36,117 nt of DNA. It comes from Acidimicrobiia bacterium. GTDB lineage: Bacteria; Actinomycetota; Acidimicrobiia; Spongiisociales; Spongiisociaceae. Positions within the stretch are counted from its first letter, which is position 1. The number at the start of each line of letters is the position of its first letter. The translations under genes and the position numbers were made by a program. This document shows, piece by piece, positions 1 to 8,200 of the stretch. The stretch lies in NCBI GenBank assembly GCA_009838635.1, contig VXRE01000061.1, forward strand, positions 1-36,117, read 5' to 3'. The notes under the pieces were generated by a model. That model saw only the letters and a list, made by a program, of their open reading frames with translations. It was not told where the DNA came from and did not search any database.

Positions 1-130
<130 letters not shown>

Positions 131-346
131 CTACCTTCATCCCTACGGGCGTATCCGAAGCATACGGCAGCCACGCGAGGATCGGCCGGTATCCGGGCGA
201 GGCAATCGGAGGGGCGTGGGATTTTCCTGTCGGGCGGCTGCCGTCTCGCCCCCGGATCGGGAACGAGGGGCCTGCAACCCTTCCGGATGTAGCCGGATCC
301 GGGGGTACGCTGGGGGCGCCGGTGCGGCGATGTGGACAGGTGGTTG

Positions 347-991
347 ATGGTTGATCGGCGGATGGCCCGCCTTCGGGAGGAGTACGAGACGGAGGGGCTC
401 TCGATGCGGGAGGCCCATCCTGACCCGATCCGCCAGTTCGACCACTGGTTCAACGAGGCCGTGGACGCGGGTGTGCCGCAGGCCAACGCCATGACGGTCG
501 CCACGGCTGACGATCACGGGCGCCCCTCGGCCCGGGTGGTGCTGCTCAAGGGGTACGACCTCTCGGGGTTCGTGTTTTACACCAACCTCGGGAGCCGCAA
601 GTCGGAGGAGTTGACGGCCAACCCGCGGGCGGCCCTCTGCTTTCTCTGGCTGGAGCTGCACCGCCAGGTCAGGATCGAGGGGCCGGTCGAGGTGGTCGGC
701 GACGCGGATTCCGACGAATACTTCGCCTCCCGTCCGCGGGGGGCCCGGATCGCCGCGGCTGCTTCCCCGCAGAGCCGGGAGATTTCCGGCAGGCTCGCGC
801 TCGAACGCCTGGTGGCGGGCAAGAAGGCCGAGTACCGGGATGGGGAGGTGCCCCGGCCCGCCCATTGGGGAGGGTGGAGGGTCCGACCCGAACGGTTCGA
901 GTTCTGGCAGGGCCGGCGCCACCGGCTCCATGACCGGGTCGTCTACCTCGCCGATGGCGACGGTTGGCGAAGGGTGCGGCTGGCGCCATGA
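347..991 (+). CDS. pdxH: pyridoxamine 5'-phosphate oxidase (PdxH)
   Basis: Flavin (FMN) oxidase that converts pyridoxine- or pyridoxamine 5'-phosphate to pyridoxal 5'-phosphate in the cytoplasm. The protein has 214 residues from the chosen start, the usual size for the family. Seen are the DPIRQFDHWFNEA N-terminal helix, the FMN-binding strand SARVVLLKGYD with FVFYTNLGSRK, the SRPRGARIAAAASPQSR segment, and the conserved C-terminal end with WGGWRVRPERFEFWQG and RLHDR. ATG 347 is preferred because GGACAGGTGG lies just upstream; an in-frame GTG at 332 (five residues longer) has no obvious ribosome site. Its stop overlaps the start of the next gene (ATGA at 988-991), so the two are probably translated together. 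PLP made here would serve the class III aminotransferase further on, but that link is only general. Confidence 0.93.
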   Translation: MVDRRMARLREEYETEGLSMREAHPDPIRQFDHWFNEAVDAGVPQANAMTVATADDHGRPSARVVLLKGYDLSGFVFYTNLGSRKSEELTANPRAALCFLWLELHRQVRIEGPVEVVGDADSDEYFASRPRGARIAAAASPQSREISGRLALERLVAGKKAEYRDGEVPRPAHWGGWRVRPERFEFWQGRRHRLHDRVVYLADGDGWRRVRLAP

Positions 992-1401
992 TCGCCGCCG
1001 ACGCCCGCCTCCGGCCGGCGATGGTCAGAGCGATGATCGCCCATGCCGCCGAAGCCAGCCCAAGAGAGGCCTGCGGCCTGATCGTCTATGACGGGGCCGG
1101 GTTTCCGGCTCGGCTCTATCCCGCCACCAACGTCCACCCCGATCCCGATCGCTTCGAGTTGGACCCGGTCGAGCACTTCGGGGTGCTGAGGGTGGCGGAC
1201 GAGCACGGGTGGCGGATCGGCGCGGTCTACCACTCCCATCCGCGGGGTCCCGCCCGGCCATCCGCTACGGACCTGGCCGCAGGGATCGACCCGGACTGGA
1301 TCTCGTTCGTCATCGGACGCAATCGGACCGCCACGTGGGTCATCCGGGCCTACAAGATGGCGGACGGGCACGCTATCCCCTTAGGCGAAGTAGCGTCCTG
1401 A
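988..1401 (+). CDS. JAMM/MPN+ metallopeptidase, M67 family
   Basis: A 137-residue single-domain Mov34/MPN/PAD-1 (JAMM) zinc protease. The zinc site is complete: Glu27 (SPREACG), His82 and His84 in YHSHP, and Asp95 ten residues later in ARPSATD. Family members of this size in actinobacteria remove C-terminal residues from ubiquitin-like sulfur carriers (the Mec/CysO system) or cleave ubiquitin-like conjugates. No ThiS/MoaD-like carrier or cysteine synthase is next to it here, so the substrate is open. The start ATG overlaps the pdxH stop (ATGA), which fixes the start and implies coupling; an in-frame start 24 bases upstream lies inside pdxH and is less likely. Confidence 0.85.
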   Translation: MIAADARLRPAMVRAMIAHAAEASPREACGLIVYDGAGFPARLYPATNVHPDPDRFELDPVEHFGVLRVADEHGWRIGAVYHSHPRGPARPSATDLAAGIDPDWISFVIGRNRTATWVIRAYKMADGHAIPLGEVAS

Positions 1402-1441
1402 CCGGGCACAATGCGCCGCGCGGCGGCCGGAATCGACCAAG

Positions 1442-2368
1442 ATGAGCACCATGTCGGCGAACCCGAAGGACTTACCGGGCCATGAGCCCGATCCGGCCCC
1501 ATGGTGGGAGGCCGATGTGTCCTCGTACCTCTCCCGTCTGGAGAGCCAGCGGGGCTTGTCGGAACACACGGTGGCGGCCTACCGGCGTGATCTGATCCAG
1601 TTCTTCCGCCATGCCGAGGGCCTGGGCATCGACTCTGAGGCCGGTATCGACCGTAGCTCGATCCGCGCGTTCCTCGCACACCTCGACGGCAAGGGTTATG
1701 CCCGGCGCTCGGTAGCCCGCAAGATCTCCGCCATCCGGGCCTTCCTCTCGGATGCAGTGCGGCGCGGCACCCTCAGCGCCAACCCGGCCGACGGTATCGC
1801 CCGACCCAAATCGCGCCGGACCCTCCCCAAAGCCCTTACCCAGCGGGCCGCAACCTCGCTCCTCGAGGCGATCGACGGTGACGACCCGAAGTCCTTGAGG
1901 GACCGGGCCGTCCTCGAGACCCTTTACGCCACCGGCTTGCGGGTGTCCGAGCTGGCCTCCCTCACCATGGACGGGACGGTCGGGCTGGATCGGTTGGTGG
2001 TGGAGGGTAAGGGCGGCCGCCATCGAGTGATCCCGTTGGGAGCGCAGGCACTGATCGCCATCGAACGCTACGTGCGGGCGGGCCGGCCCCTTCTTCTGGG
2101 CGATCGGCCCACGGACGCCCTGTGGGTGGGCGCCAGGGGAGTGCCCATGAGCCCTCGGACGCTCCGCCGGATGGTGCGGAACCGGGCGGGCACCTTTCCC
2201 CACGCCCTACGCCACTCCTTCGCCACCCACCTGCTCGAACGCGGCGCCGACCTGACCTCCGTCCAGCAGCTCCTGGGCCATGTCGAGCTGGGAACCACCC
2301 AGGTCTACACCTCCGTCACCCGCCATCACATGAGGGCCACTTACGAACGTAGCCACCCTCGGGCCTAG
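1442..2368 (+). CDS. tyrosine recombinase XerC/XerD-like
   Basis: A 308-residue site-specific recombinase of the phage-integrase family, of the size and layout of the XerC/XerD chromosome-dimer resolvases. An N-terminal SAM-like core-binding domain (about residues 24-108) precedes the catalytic domain (about 130-300). All catalytic residues are visible: Arg167 (TGLRVSEL), Lys190 (VEGKGGRHR), His254 and Arg257 ([12 protein letters not shown]), His280 ([13 protein letters not shown]) and the nucleophile Tyr289. About 22 extra residues precede the core-binding domain. No second recombinase gene or integrated element borders it, which favours a housekeeping Xer role over a mobile-element integrase, but XerC and XerD cannot be told apart from this alone. 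A large inverted repeat begins 3 bases after its stop codon. Confidence 0.9.
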   Translation: MSTMSANPKDLPGHEPDPAPWWEADVSSYLSRLESQRGLSEHTVAAYRRDLIQFFRHAEGLGIDSEAGIDRSSIRAFLAHLDGKGYARRSVARKISAIRAFLSDAVRRGTLSANPADGIARPKSRRTLPKALTQRAATSLLEAIDGDDPKSLRDRAVLETLYATGLRVSELASLTMDGTVGLDRLVVEGKGGRHRVIPLGAQALIAIERYVRAGRPLLLGDRPTDALWVGARGVPMSPRTLRRMVRNRAGTFPHALRHSFATHLLERGADLTSVQQLLGHVELGTTQVYTSVTRHHMRATYERSHPRA

Positions 2369-2370
2369 TT

Positions 2371-2535
2371 GTGGTCTGTCTGCGAAACGACTTGGCGTGC
2401 TCTGGCGGTCATCGGCGTCCCGTCGCTGCGTTCCGCTTCCTCAACGTACCGCTGCGGGTACGCCTTCGTCAGCGGGCCTTGCGAGGAACACCGCTGCCGA
2501 CGCCATACCACGCCGCCGTTCCGCAGACAGACCAC
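2371..2535. repeat. 165-bp hairpin-like element with 14-bp perfect terminal inverted repeats
   Basis: GTGGTCTGTCTGCG at 2371-2384 is the exact reverse complement of 2522-2535. Pairing continues inward imperfectly: AACG and GGCGTG of the left arm face CACGCC and CGTT of the right arm, and GCGTC and TTCC blocks further in also have partners. The middle holds a small hairpin, CGTACC/GGTACG around 2445-2462. No open reading frame with coding character fits inside. It could be a miniature inverted-repeat transposable element, a large terminator for the recombinase gene, or part of a structured RNA. No clear target-site duplication is visible beyond a TT on each side. Confidence 0.6.
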
Positions 2536-2545
2536 TTGGGTGGTC

Positions 2546-2657
2546 AGTGGCCAGTGAATGTTCCTAGACGGGACCCTTGGGGCCGACGCATTAGCTCTGA
2601 GGGCTAGCGAGATTCGACTCTTCCGAGTCGGCAACCGGCCGCTGGGAACTGGCCACT
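2546..2657. other. structured leader-like segment upstream of rpsB
   Basis: AGTGGCCAGT at 2546-2555 is the exact reverse complement of 2648-2657. Inside are two tidy hairpins: TAGCTC-TGA-GGGCTA at 2592-2606 (one G-T pair) and CGACTC-TTCC-GAGTCG at 2615-2630. Together they give a multibranched fold about 110 bases long that ends about 140 bases before rpsB. It could be part of a 5' leader RNA of the rpsB-tsf transcript. I do not recognise a known riboswitch, T-box or tRNA in it. From 2658 to 2790 I see only the spacer and the AGGAGG of rpsB. Confidence 0.45.
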
Positions 2658-2800
2658 AGTATCGAGCCGATTACGCACGTTCACTACAGCCTCCCGCGGT
2701 CGGGCCACCCCAGCCCGGGGAGGTTCGGAAGGCGCCCGGCAGCCTGCGCGTCGCCTCCGAGAAGGGTGGGCGGAGGAAGAACCGAACTTAGGAGGCATTG

Positions 2801-3532
2801 TTGTCTGCCGTCACCATGAAGCAACTGCTCGAAGCCGGGGTCCATTTCGGCCACCAGACCCGGCGCTGGAACCCCAAGATGGCCCCGTACATCTTCGGAG
2901 AGCGCAACGGGATCCACATCATCGACTTGCGCCGGACGCTCGAGGAGGTCCAAAGGGCCCACGCCTTCGTCCAGGATCTGGTAGCCGAGGGCGGCGCCGT
3001 CCTGTTCGTGGGCACCAAGAAGCAGGCCCGCTCCGCCATCGAGGAAGCCGCCCAACGGGTGGACATGCCGTACGTGAGCTTTCGCTGGCTGGGCGGAATG
3101 CTGACCAACTTCAAGACCATCAACCAGCGCATCTTCTACATGAAGGAGCTGGCGGCCATGGAGACGTCGGGCGATATGGACCAGCTGCCGAAGAAGGAAC
3201 GCCTCCGACTGCGCCGCGAGTACGCCCATCTCGAGCGGACCCTGGGCGGGGTGGCGGACATGGGCGGAACACCGGCGGCAGTGTTCGTGGTCGATCTGAA
3301 CACCGAACACATCGCGGTGCGGGAAGCGGTGAGGTTGAACATACCCGTGATCGCGCTGGTCGACTCCAACTGCAACCCGGACGACATCGATTTCGTCATT
3401 CCCGGGAACGACGACGCCATCCGGTCGGCTTCGCTCATCGCCTCGGCGATCGCTGACGCCTGCGTGGCGGGCCAGGAGCAGGCTCTGGCCGCTGCCGAGG
3501 GCGAGTCCGAGGAGGCCGGAGACGACAGCTAG
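2801..3532 (+). CDS. rpsB: 30S ribosomal protein S2
   Basis: Small-subunit ribosomal protein that joins late in 30S assembly and helps bind S1/mRNA. The 243 residues start [18 protein letters not shown] after the initiator, matching the actinobacterial consensus, and contain [25 protein letters not shown] and the acidic C-terminal tail ([10 protein letters not shown]). Two TTG codons sit side by side (2798 and 2801). TTG 2801 is chosen because GGAGG at 2791-2795 is then 5 bases away and the protein begins where homologues do. It is followed 71 bp later by tsf, the usual rpsB-tsf pair. Confidence 0.96.
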   Translation: MSAVTMKQLLEAGVHFGHQTRRWNPKMAPYIFGERNGIHIIDLRRTLEEVQRAHAFVQDLVAEGGAVLFVGTKKQARSAIEEAAQRVDMPYVSFRWLGGMLTNFKTINQRIFYMKELAAMETSGDMDQLPKKERLRLRREYAHLERTLGGVADMGGTPAAVFVVDLNTEHIAVREAVRLNIPVIALVDSNCNPDDIDFVIPGNDDAIRSASLIASAIADACVAGQEQALAAAEGESEEAGDDS

Positions 3533-3603
3533 CGCCGTAGTTCCGGACCGCACATACACGACTGAAGATCACCAACAGAACCTCAATCGAAGGACGAGCA
3601 AAG

Positions 3604-4224
3604 ATGCCACAGTTCACAGCCAAGGACGTACAGGCTCTACGCAAGGCCACCGGAGTCGGCATGATGGACGCCAAGAAGGCCCTGGTGGAGTGCGACGGGG
3701 ACATGGACAGGGCGAAGGACCTACTCCGGGAGAAAGGCCTGGCCGACGCCAAGAAGCGGGCCGGGCGGGACGCCAACGAGGGCACCGTCGGCTTCTACGT
3801 GCACCAGCCGGCCGGGTATCCGACCGTAGGGGTCATCGTGGAACTGGCGTCGGAGACCGACTTCGTGGCGAAGAGCGACCGGTTCCAGAAGATGGCCCAC
3901 GACGTGGCCATGCATATCGCCGCCGCTCAGCCCAAGTGGGTACGGACCGAGGACGTACCCGGGGAGTTGGTCGACAGGGAAAAGGAGCTCATCGCCAGGG
4001 AGGCGTTGGCTTCGGGCAAGCCGGAGCGGATCGTGGAGCGGATCGTGGAGGGGCGGATCAAGTCCTTCTACAAGGACAACGTGCTCTACGAGCAGGAGTA
4101 CATCAGGACCGATCAGTACGAAGGCAAGGTCGGGGACATGGTGACCGAGCTGGCCGCCTCCATGGGCGAGAACATCGGTGTCCGGAGGTTCGCCCGCCTG
4201 GCGGTGGGGGAGCAGGACACCTAG
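3604..4224 (+). CDS. tsf: translation elongation factor Ts
   Basis: Guanine-nucleotide exchange factor for EF-Tu. The N-terminal UBA-like domain (about residues 4-40) carries the signature LRKATGVGMMDAKKAL, followed by the core with the EF-Tu-contacting TDFVAKSDRF segment (TDF motif). The protein has only 206 residues, the short form with a single core subdomain as in Thermus and cyanobacteria, rather than about 280 as in enterobacteria. The ribosome site is AAGGACGAG upstream of ATG 3604. It would be co-transcribed with rpsB. The usual next gene, pyrH, is displaced by a divergent pair; tsf ends 18 bp from the convergent hydrolase gene. Confidence 0.95.
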   Translation: MPQFTAKDVQALRKATGVGMMDAKKALVECDGDMDRAKDLLREKGLADAKKRAGRDANEGTVGFYVHQPAGYPTVGVIVELASETDFVAKSDRFQKMAHDVAMHIAAAQPKWVRTEDVPGELVDREKELIAREALASGKPERIVERIVEGRIKSFYKDNVLYEQEYIRTDQYEGKVGDMVTELAASMGENIGVRRFARLAVGEQDT

Positions 4225-4242
4225 GACTTGGCCCGGTGCGGC

Positions 4243-5265
4243 TCAGCCGGTGAGTATTCGCCTGGTGTTCTCGATCATGAACCGATCTAGGAGCGCGGTG
4301 TCCAGGCCCAACGCTTCCATCATCCCGGGAACCACCGAGCGCAGGTAGCCGTAGCCGAATCCCCCGTAGGCGGTCAGCTGCAGCCGGGTGCAGACGTCGT
4401 GGCTTACCAGCAGTTGCCCGGCGTAGCCCTCGTCCGCCAGCCGGCTGAGAGCGGCCAGCCTTTGCGGGTCGGTGGGGAAGTGCAGGTACCACCCGTGCGG
4501 CCACCACGTGCTCCCGAAAAAGTCGAACTCCACGTTGATACCGCGCGCCAGGACTCGCCGGTGCCAGGTCAGATCCCGGATGTCGAAGTCCATGTGGCAG
4601 AACACCACCCGTTCCCAGTCGGGTTCGGTCCGGCCGAGCACTTCGAGAGCGTGCTCGGCGATCGGCACCTCCATGAGATGCACGAACAGCGGCGCGCCGG
4701 TAGTCCGATGGGCGATAACGGCTGCTTCCAGTGTCTTGAGTTCTCCGGGATGGACCGGTGAGAACAGGCCGATCTCGCCGATCACACCGGCCCGGACTCC
4801 GGTCTCGCCGATGCCCTCCGTCAGATCGCGGATCATCGGCTCGGCGATCGCCTGCGGCGGCGATCCGTCGATCAGGCGGCGCGTTGCGGGCCGCTGCTGG
4901 AGGCGCAGGTAGTGGCCGGTGCCGCAGACGATGTTGATCCCGGCCGCTTCGGAGATCCGGGCCAACCCGGCCGGGTCCCGACCCAACTCGGGCGGAGTCA
5001 GGTCCACGATGGTGTCCACTCCCGCCTGTCGGGCCTTCGCCAGTTCGCCCACCGGATCGGAGGACTCGTCAAGGGTGATCGTGTTGACGTTGCGCATCAT
5101 GTCGTTGCGCAGCACCCCGAGCTGGTCCATCGTGATCGGGCGGGTCGCCTCCGGTCCCGCCGGCGGGAATGCGTAGGCCATGGAGATGAGCACGTGCTCG
5201 TGGGGCAGGGTGACGCCCAGTTCCGAGCCCTTGATCGGGCCCCGCACGGCCATCACCTGCGTCAT
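4243..5265 (-). CDS. phosphotriesterase-family (PTE/Php-like) metal-dependent hydrolase
   Basis: A 340-residue TIM-barrel amidohydrolase of the phosphotriesterase-like group. The binuclear metal ligands can be placed: His22 and His24 (LPHEH), Glu164 (VIGEIG) in the position of the bridging carboxylated lysine, His196 (FVHLMEV), His224 (FCHMDFD) and Asp290 (LVSHDVC). A Glu in place of the bridging Lys is also found in E. coli Php-type members. Relatives include lactonases, amidases and proteins of unknown substrate, so the substrate is not predicted. The start is ATG 5265-5263, with an internal Met at residue 5. It is divergent from the aminotransferase across a 99-bp gap, and both may be one catabolic module. 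The family call is firm, the function is not. Confidence 0.85.
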   Translation of the reverse strand: MTQVMAVRGPIKGSELGVTLPHEHVLISMAYAFPPAGPEATRPITMDQLGVLRNDMMRNVNTITLDESSDPVGELAKARQAGVDTIVDLTPPELGRDPAGLARISEAAGINIVCGTGHYLRLQQRPATRRLIDGSPPQAIAEPMIRDLTEGIGETGVRAGVIGEIGLFSPVHPGELKTLEAAVIAHRTTGAPLFVHLMEVPIAEHALEVLGRTEPDWERVVFCHMDFDIRDLTWHRRVLARGINVEFDFFGSTWWPHGWYLHFPTDPQRLAALSRLADEGYAGQLLVSHDVCTRLQLTAYGGFGYGYLRSVVPGMMEALGLDTALLDRFMIENTRRILTG

Positions 5266-5364
5266 CGACCGCCAGTCTACGAGCCCATTGCGAACCGCCG
5301 AAAGGGTGCGCGGATAGGCTGTCGCGAGACCTCGCAGCAAAGGCGAACATCCGGAAAGGGTGAT

Positions 5365-6630
5365 ATGACCAGCTTCTGGCACGGGTATGCCGATATGAGC
5401 CTCGTCCCCGGCAACGAGATCGTGATGAGCCGGGGAGAGGGGGTCTGGATCCGTGACACGAACGGCAACCGGTACCTGGACGCCACGGCGTCGCTCTGGT
5501 ACTGCAACGTAGGACACGGTCGCAGGGAGATCGCCGAGGCGGTGGCCGGCCAGATGGCCGATCTGGCCGGATATTCGACGTTCGGTTTCACCACTACCCC
5601 GCCCACCAGGGAGTTGGCCGACCGGCTGGTGGCTATGGCGCCCATCGACGATGCGGTGGTGTTCATGACCACCGGCGGCAGCGACGCCATCGAGACCGCC
5701 GCCAAACTGATCCGCCGCTACTGGAACGCGGTGGGCCGGCCCGAGAAGCGGATCATCGTGGCCCGCGAACTGAGTTACCACGGCATGAACGCCTGGGGTA
5801 CCGAACTCGGCGGGCTTCCCTCCAACAGCGAGGGCTACGGGGGGCCGCTGGTACCCCACGTGGTCCACGTTCCCACCCATGACACCTCGGCGGTCGCCGA
5901 CCTGTTCGAGCGCGAGGGCGGGCGGATCGCCGCTTTCGTAGGTGAGCCGGTGATCGGGTCGGGAGGAGTCGTTCCGCCGGCCGACGGTTACTGGCCCGAG
6001 ATCGAGCGGCTGTGCCGTGCTCACGACGTGCTGCTGGTGGCCGATGAGGTAATCACCGGATTCGGCCGGGTGGGCCGGGACTTCGGCGCCCAGCACTACG
6101 GGTTCACCCCTGATGTGATCGCGTTCGCCAAGGGTGTCACGTCCGGCTACGCGCCCCTGGGCGGCATCCTGGTTTCTCCTCGGGTACGGGAGCCCTTCTG
6201 GAGCGGTCAAGCCATGTTCCGCCACGGATATACCTACTCGGGCCACGCCGCATCCTGCGCGGCCGCCCTGGCCAACCTCGACATCCTCGAGCGGGAGGGC
6301 CTGGCTGCGAGGGTCGCCGAACTGGATCCGATCCTCGCTTCTGGTGTACGGGGCCTGGAGAGCCATCCCGTGGTCGACTCGACTCGGGCAGCCGGCCTGC
6401 TGGCCGCAGTGGTGCTCTCGGACGACGCCTTGGAGGAGGATCCGGGTCTGCTCGACGCCGTGGTCCGGGCCGCTCTCGAGCGGGGGATTATCACGATCGG
6501 CCTGCGGGGGGCCTACGGCGTCCTCCAGATTTCCCCGCCGTTCGTCATAACCGAATCGGAAATCGACCACATGCTGAGCGGTCTGGCCGATGCCGTTGCC
6601 GAAGTCGCGACCGAGCGGGGATTCCACTAG
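5365..6630 (+). CDS. class III pyridoxal-phosphate aminotransferase
   Basis: A 421-residue fold-type I, class III (omega-amino acid) aminotransferase. Lys256 in FAKGVTSGYAPLGG is the Schiff-base lysine, and Asp227 in VADEVITGFGR pairs with the PLP ring nitrogen. TTGGSDAIETA (about 102-112) binds the phosphate, and RHGYTYSGHAASCAAALA provides the second-subunit contact. Relatives act on beta-alanine, taurine, putrescine or pyruvate pairs; the sequence does not decide which. The start at ATG 5365 follows GGAAAGGG. Upstream in-frame codons overlap the divergent hydrolase gene and lack family similarity. With its divergent neighbour it interrupts the tsf-pyrH adjacency. Confidence 0.9.
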   Translation: MTSFWHGYADMSLVPGNEIVMSRGEGVWIRDTNGNRYLDATASLWYCNVGHGRREIAEAVAGQMADLAGYSTFGFTTTPPTRELADRLVAMAPIDDAVVFMTTGGSDAIETAAKLIRRYWNAVGRPEKRIIVARELSYHGMNAWGTELGGLPSNSEGYGGPLVPHVVHVPTHDTSAVADLFEREGGRIAAFVGEPVIGSGGVVPPADGYWPEIERLCRAHDVLLVADEVITGFGRVGRDFGAQHYGFTPDVIAFAKGVTSGYAPLGGILVSPRVREPFWSGQAMFRHGYTYSGHAASCAAALANLDILEREGLAARVAELDPILASGVRGLESHPVVDSTRAAGLLAAVVLSDDALEEDPGLLDAVVRAALERGIITIGLRGAYGVLQISPPFVITESEIDHMLSGLADAVAEVATERGFH

Positions 6631-6747
6631 GAGGTTGGGACTGCGGGTCTGGTCCGGGCGGGGCTCGCCTGTGGCAAACTACAGCGTGTGAGAGTTGATG
6701 CCAGCAGCGCGAACCCCCCCGCGGCGGGTTTCCGGGAACCCTCGTAG

Positions 6748-7458
6748 ATGGCTCCGCCCCGCCGAGTCCTGCTGAAGCTGTCCGGGGAGGCCTTCGCCGA
6801 TCCCGCGATCGGCTACGGGATATCTCCCGAGACGGTGCAGCGGGCGGCCGGCGAGATAGCCGAGTCGCAGAAGGCCGGGCACCAGATCGGGATCGTGGTG
6901 GGCGGCGGCAACATCTTCCGGGGCGTGTCCGCCGCAGCTACGGGCATGGACCCTGCCAATGCCGACTACATGGGCATGCTCGCCACCGTCATCAACGCCT
7001 TGGCCCTCCGCGACGCCATCGAGGCCCGGGGTGTGGAGTGCCGGGTGCAGTCGGCCATCACGATGCAGCAGCTGGCCGAGCCCTACATTCGCCTGCGAGC
7101 CATCCGCCACCTGGAGAAGGGCCGCTCTGTGATCTTCGCGGCCGGCAGCGGGAATCCCTTTTTCACCACCGACACGGCGGCCGCTCTTCGCGCTGTCGAG
7201 ATCGGCGCCGAGGCGATGCTCAAGGCCAGCAAGGTAGAAGGCATCTACTCCGCTGATCCCGAGCTTCATAAGGATGCCGAGTTGCTGGACCGGATCGGCT
7301 ACATGGACTTCATCAACGCCGAACTCAAGGTGATGGACACCACCGCCGTCACGATGTGCATGGATCACCGGCTGCCGATCGTGGTGTTCCGCCTGGTCGA
7401 TCCCGGTAACATCCGGCGGGCCGTGGAGGGCGAGTCGATCGGTACCCGGGTGTGTTGA
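6748..7458 (+). CDS. pyrH: uridylate kinase (UMP kinase)
   Basis: Makes UDP from UMP with ATP in pyrimidine nucleotide synthesis. The 236-residue amino-acid-kinase fold has [10 protein letters not shown] at the N-terminus (phosphate-binding Lys), [10 protein letters not shown] (glycine-rich loop), the [18 protein letters not shown] helix that lines the UMP site, [15 protein letters not shown] and [14 protein letters not shown]. All are typical of bacterial hexameric UMP kinases. ATG 6748 has a weak GGAA upstream. It is followed 26 bp later by frr, the conserved pyrH-frr pair, and stands 117 bp behind the aminotransferase gene, in which I see no convincing promoter. Confidence 0.96.
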   Translation: MAPPRRVLLKLSGEAFADPAIGYGISPETVQRAAGEIAESQKAGHQIGIVVGGGNIFRGVSAAATGMDPANADYMGMLATVINALALRDAIEARGVECRVQSAITMQQLAEPYIRLRAIRHLEKGRSVIFAAGSGNPFFTTDTAAALRAVEIGAEAMLKASKVEGIYSADPELHKDAELLDRIGYMDFINAELKVMDTTAVTMCMDHRLPIVVFRLVDPGNIRRAVEGESIGTRVC

Positions 7459-7484
7459 GACACATCCGGAGAGGAGGTTGACGC

Positions 7485-8027
7485 ATGCTGGATGAACTGC
7501 TCGAGGATGCCGTAGAGCGAATGGCGTCGGCCGTGAAGCACACGCAGAGCGAGTTCGCGACGCTCCGCACCGATCGGGCCAGCGGGGCCGTTCTCTCCCG
7601 GGTCATGGTCGACTACTACGGGGAGAAGGTGGCCCTCCTGGAGCTCGCCAGGACCGCCAGCCACGAGAACCTGCTGGTGGTGATCCCCCATGACTCGAAT
7701 GACCTGGTGGCCATCGAACGGGCCATCCGGCTGTCGGGCCTCGATCTCAACCCTGCCAGTGACGGGAAGGTGATCCGCCTGGTGTTCCCGCCGCTCACCG
7801 AAGAACGGCGGCGCCAGCTCGTCAAGTTGGCCCGGAGCATGGCCGAGGAGGGCCGGGTAGCGATACGCCACATACGGAGGTCGACCCGTAGCGACCTGAA
7901 CGAGATCGGCGAGTCGGAGGACGAGGTCTGGAGGGCCGAGAAGTCACTCCAGCAGCAGACCGACCGCCACATCACCATGACCGATGAGCTGCTCGCCAAC
8001 AAGGAGCAGGAACTCCTCAAGATCTAG
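7485..8027 (+). CDS. frr: ribosome recycling factor
   Basis: Splits post-termination ribosomes together with EF-G. It is 180 residues, a few short of the usual 185. Seen are FATLRTDRAS near the N-terminus (domain I helix), VDYYGE, the PLTEERRRQLVKLAR motif, and the C-terminal helix EKSLQQQTDRH and LLANKEQELLKI. The usually very conserved RRDAND stretch of domain I reads RRSTRSD here, a mild departure. A strong ribosome site (GAGGAGG) lies 8 bases before ATG 7485. The stop codon TAG (8025-8027) forms part of a downstream AT-rich hairpin. Confidence 0.94.
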   Translation: MLDELLEDAVERMASAVKHTQSEFATLRTDRASGAVLSRVMVDYYGEKVALLELARTASHENLLVVIPHDSNDLVAIERAIRLSGLDLNPASDGKVIRLVFPPLTEERRRQLVKLARSMAEEGRVAIRHIRRSTRSDLNEIGESEDEVWRAEKSLQQQTDRHITMTDELLANKEQELLKI

Positions 8028-8073
8028 TTGTTAGTCGGTAATTGGTAGTCATTCAACCAATAATCAGCAACTA
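8025..8073 (+). other. AT-rich hairpin at the end of frr
   Basis: TAGTTGTT (8025-8032) can pair with AGCAACTA (8066-8073, one G-T pair), and ATTGGT (8041-8046) with ACCAAT (8056-8061). The stretch 8025-8095 is strikingly AT-rich against the GC-rich genes. There is no U-run after the stem, so it is not a classical intrinsic terminator, though it sits where one would be expected. The 9-mer GGTAATTGG inside it (8037-8045) recurs upstream of pnp at 22729-22737, hinting at a degenerate intergenic repeat. Confidence 0.4.
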
Positions 8074-8150
8074 AAGCTACAAACTGAGAACTACAGGCTG
8101 CGCAGTTCGTCCTCGCGAGCGTTCTCGATCAGGAATAGCCACGGGATCGG

Positions 8151-8169
8151 CCCCTCATAGGGGTATTCT
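8151..8169 (+). promoter_or_regulatory. possible cdsA promoter -10 with adjacent hairpin
   Basis: TATTCT at 8164-8169 resembles a sigma-70 -10 element and lies 31 bases before the cdsA start. It is directly preceded by a CCCCT-CAT-AGGGG inverted repeat (8151-8163). No good -35 hexamer is seen at the proper distance. This is inferred from sequence only. Confidence 0.3.
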
Positions 8170-8200
8170 GGACCGACTTACCACGAGGAAACGGTTACGC

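Noticed and set aside
1442-2368. Recombinase as the integrase of a mobile element
   Set aside because: No excisionase, phage genes, tRNA attachment site or flanking direct repeats are seen; size and motifs fit a housekeeping Xer protein.
2608-2632. Possible tRNA T-arm (GATTCGACTC) in the rpsB leader region
   Set aside because: The flanking bases form a tight tetraloop hairpin instead, and no acceptor, D or anticodon arm of proper length can be drawn.
5266-6627. Long minus-strand open frame running antisense to the aminotransferase and into the hydrolase gene
   Set aside because: It is open only because of GC-rich codon bias; the antisense part has no family similarity, and the hydrolase has a good start at 5265.
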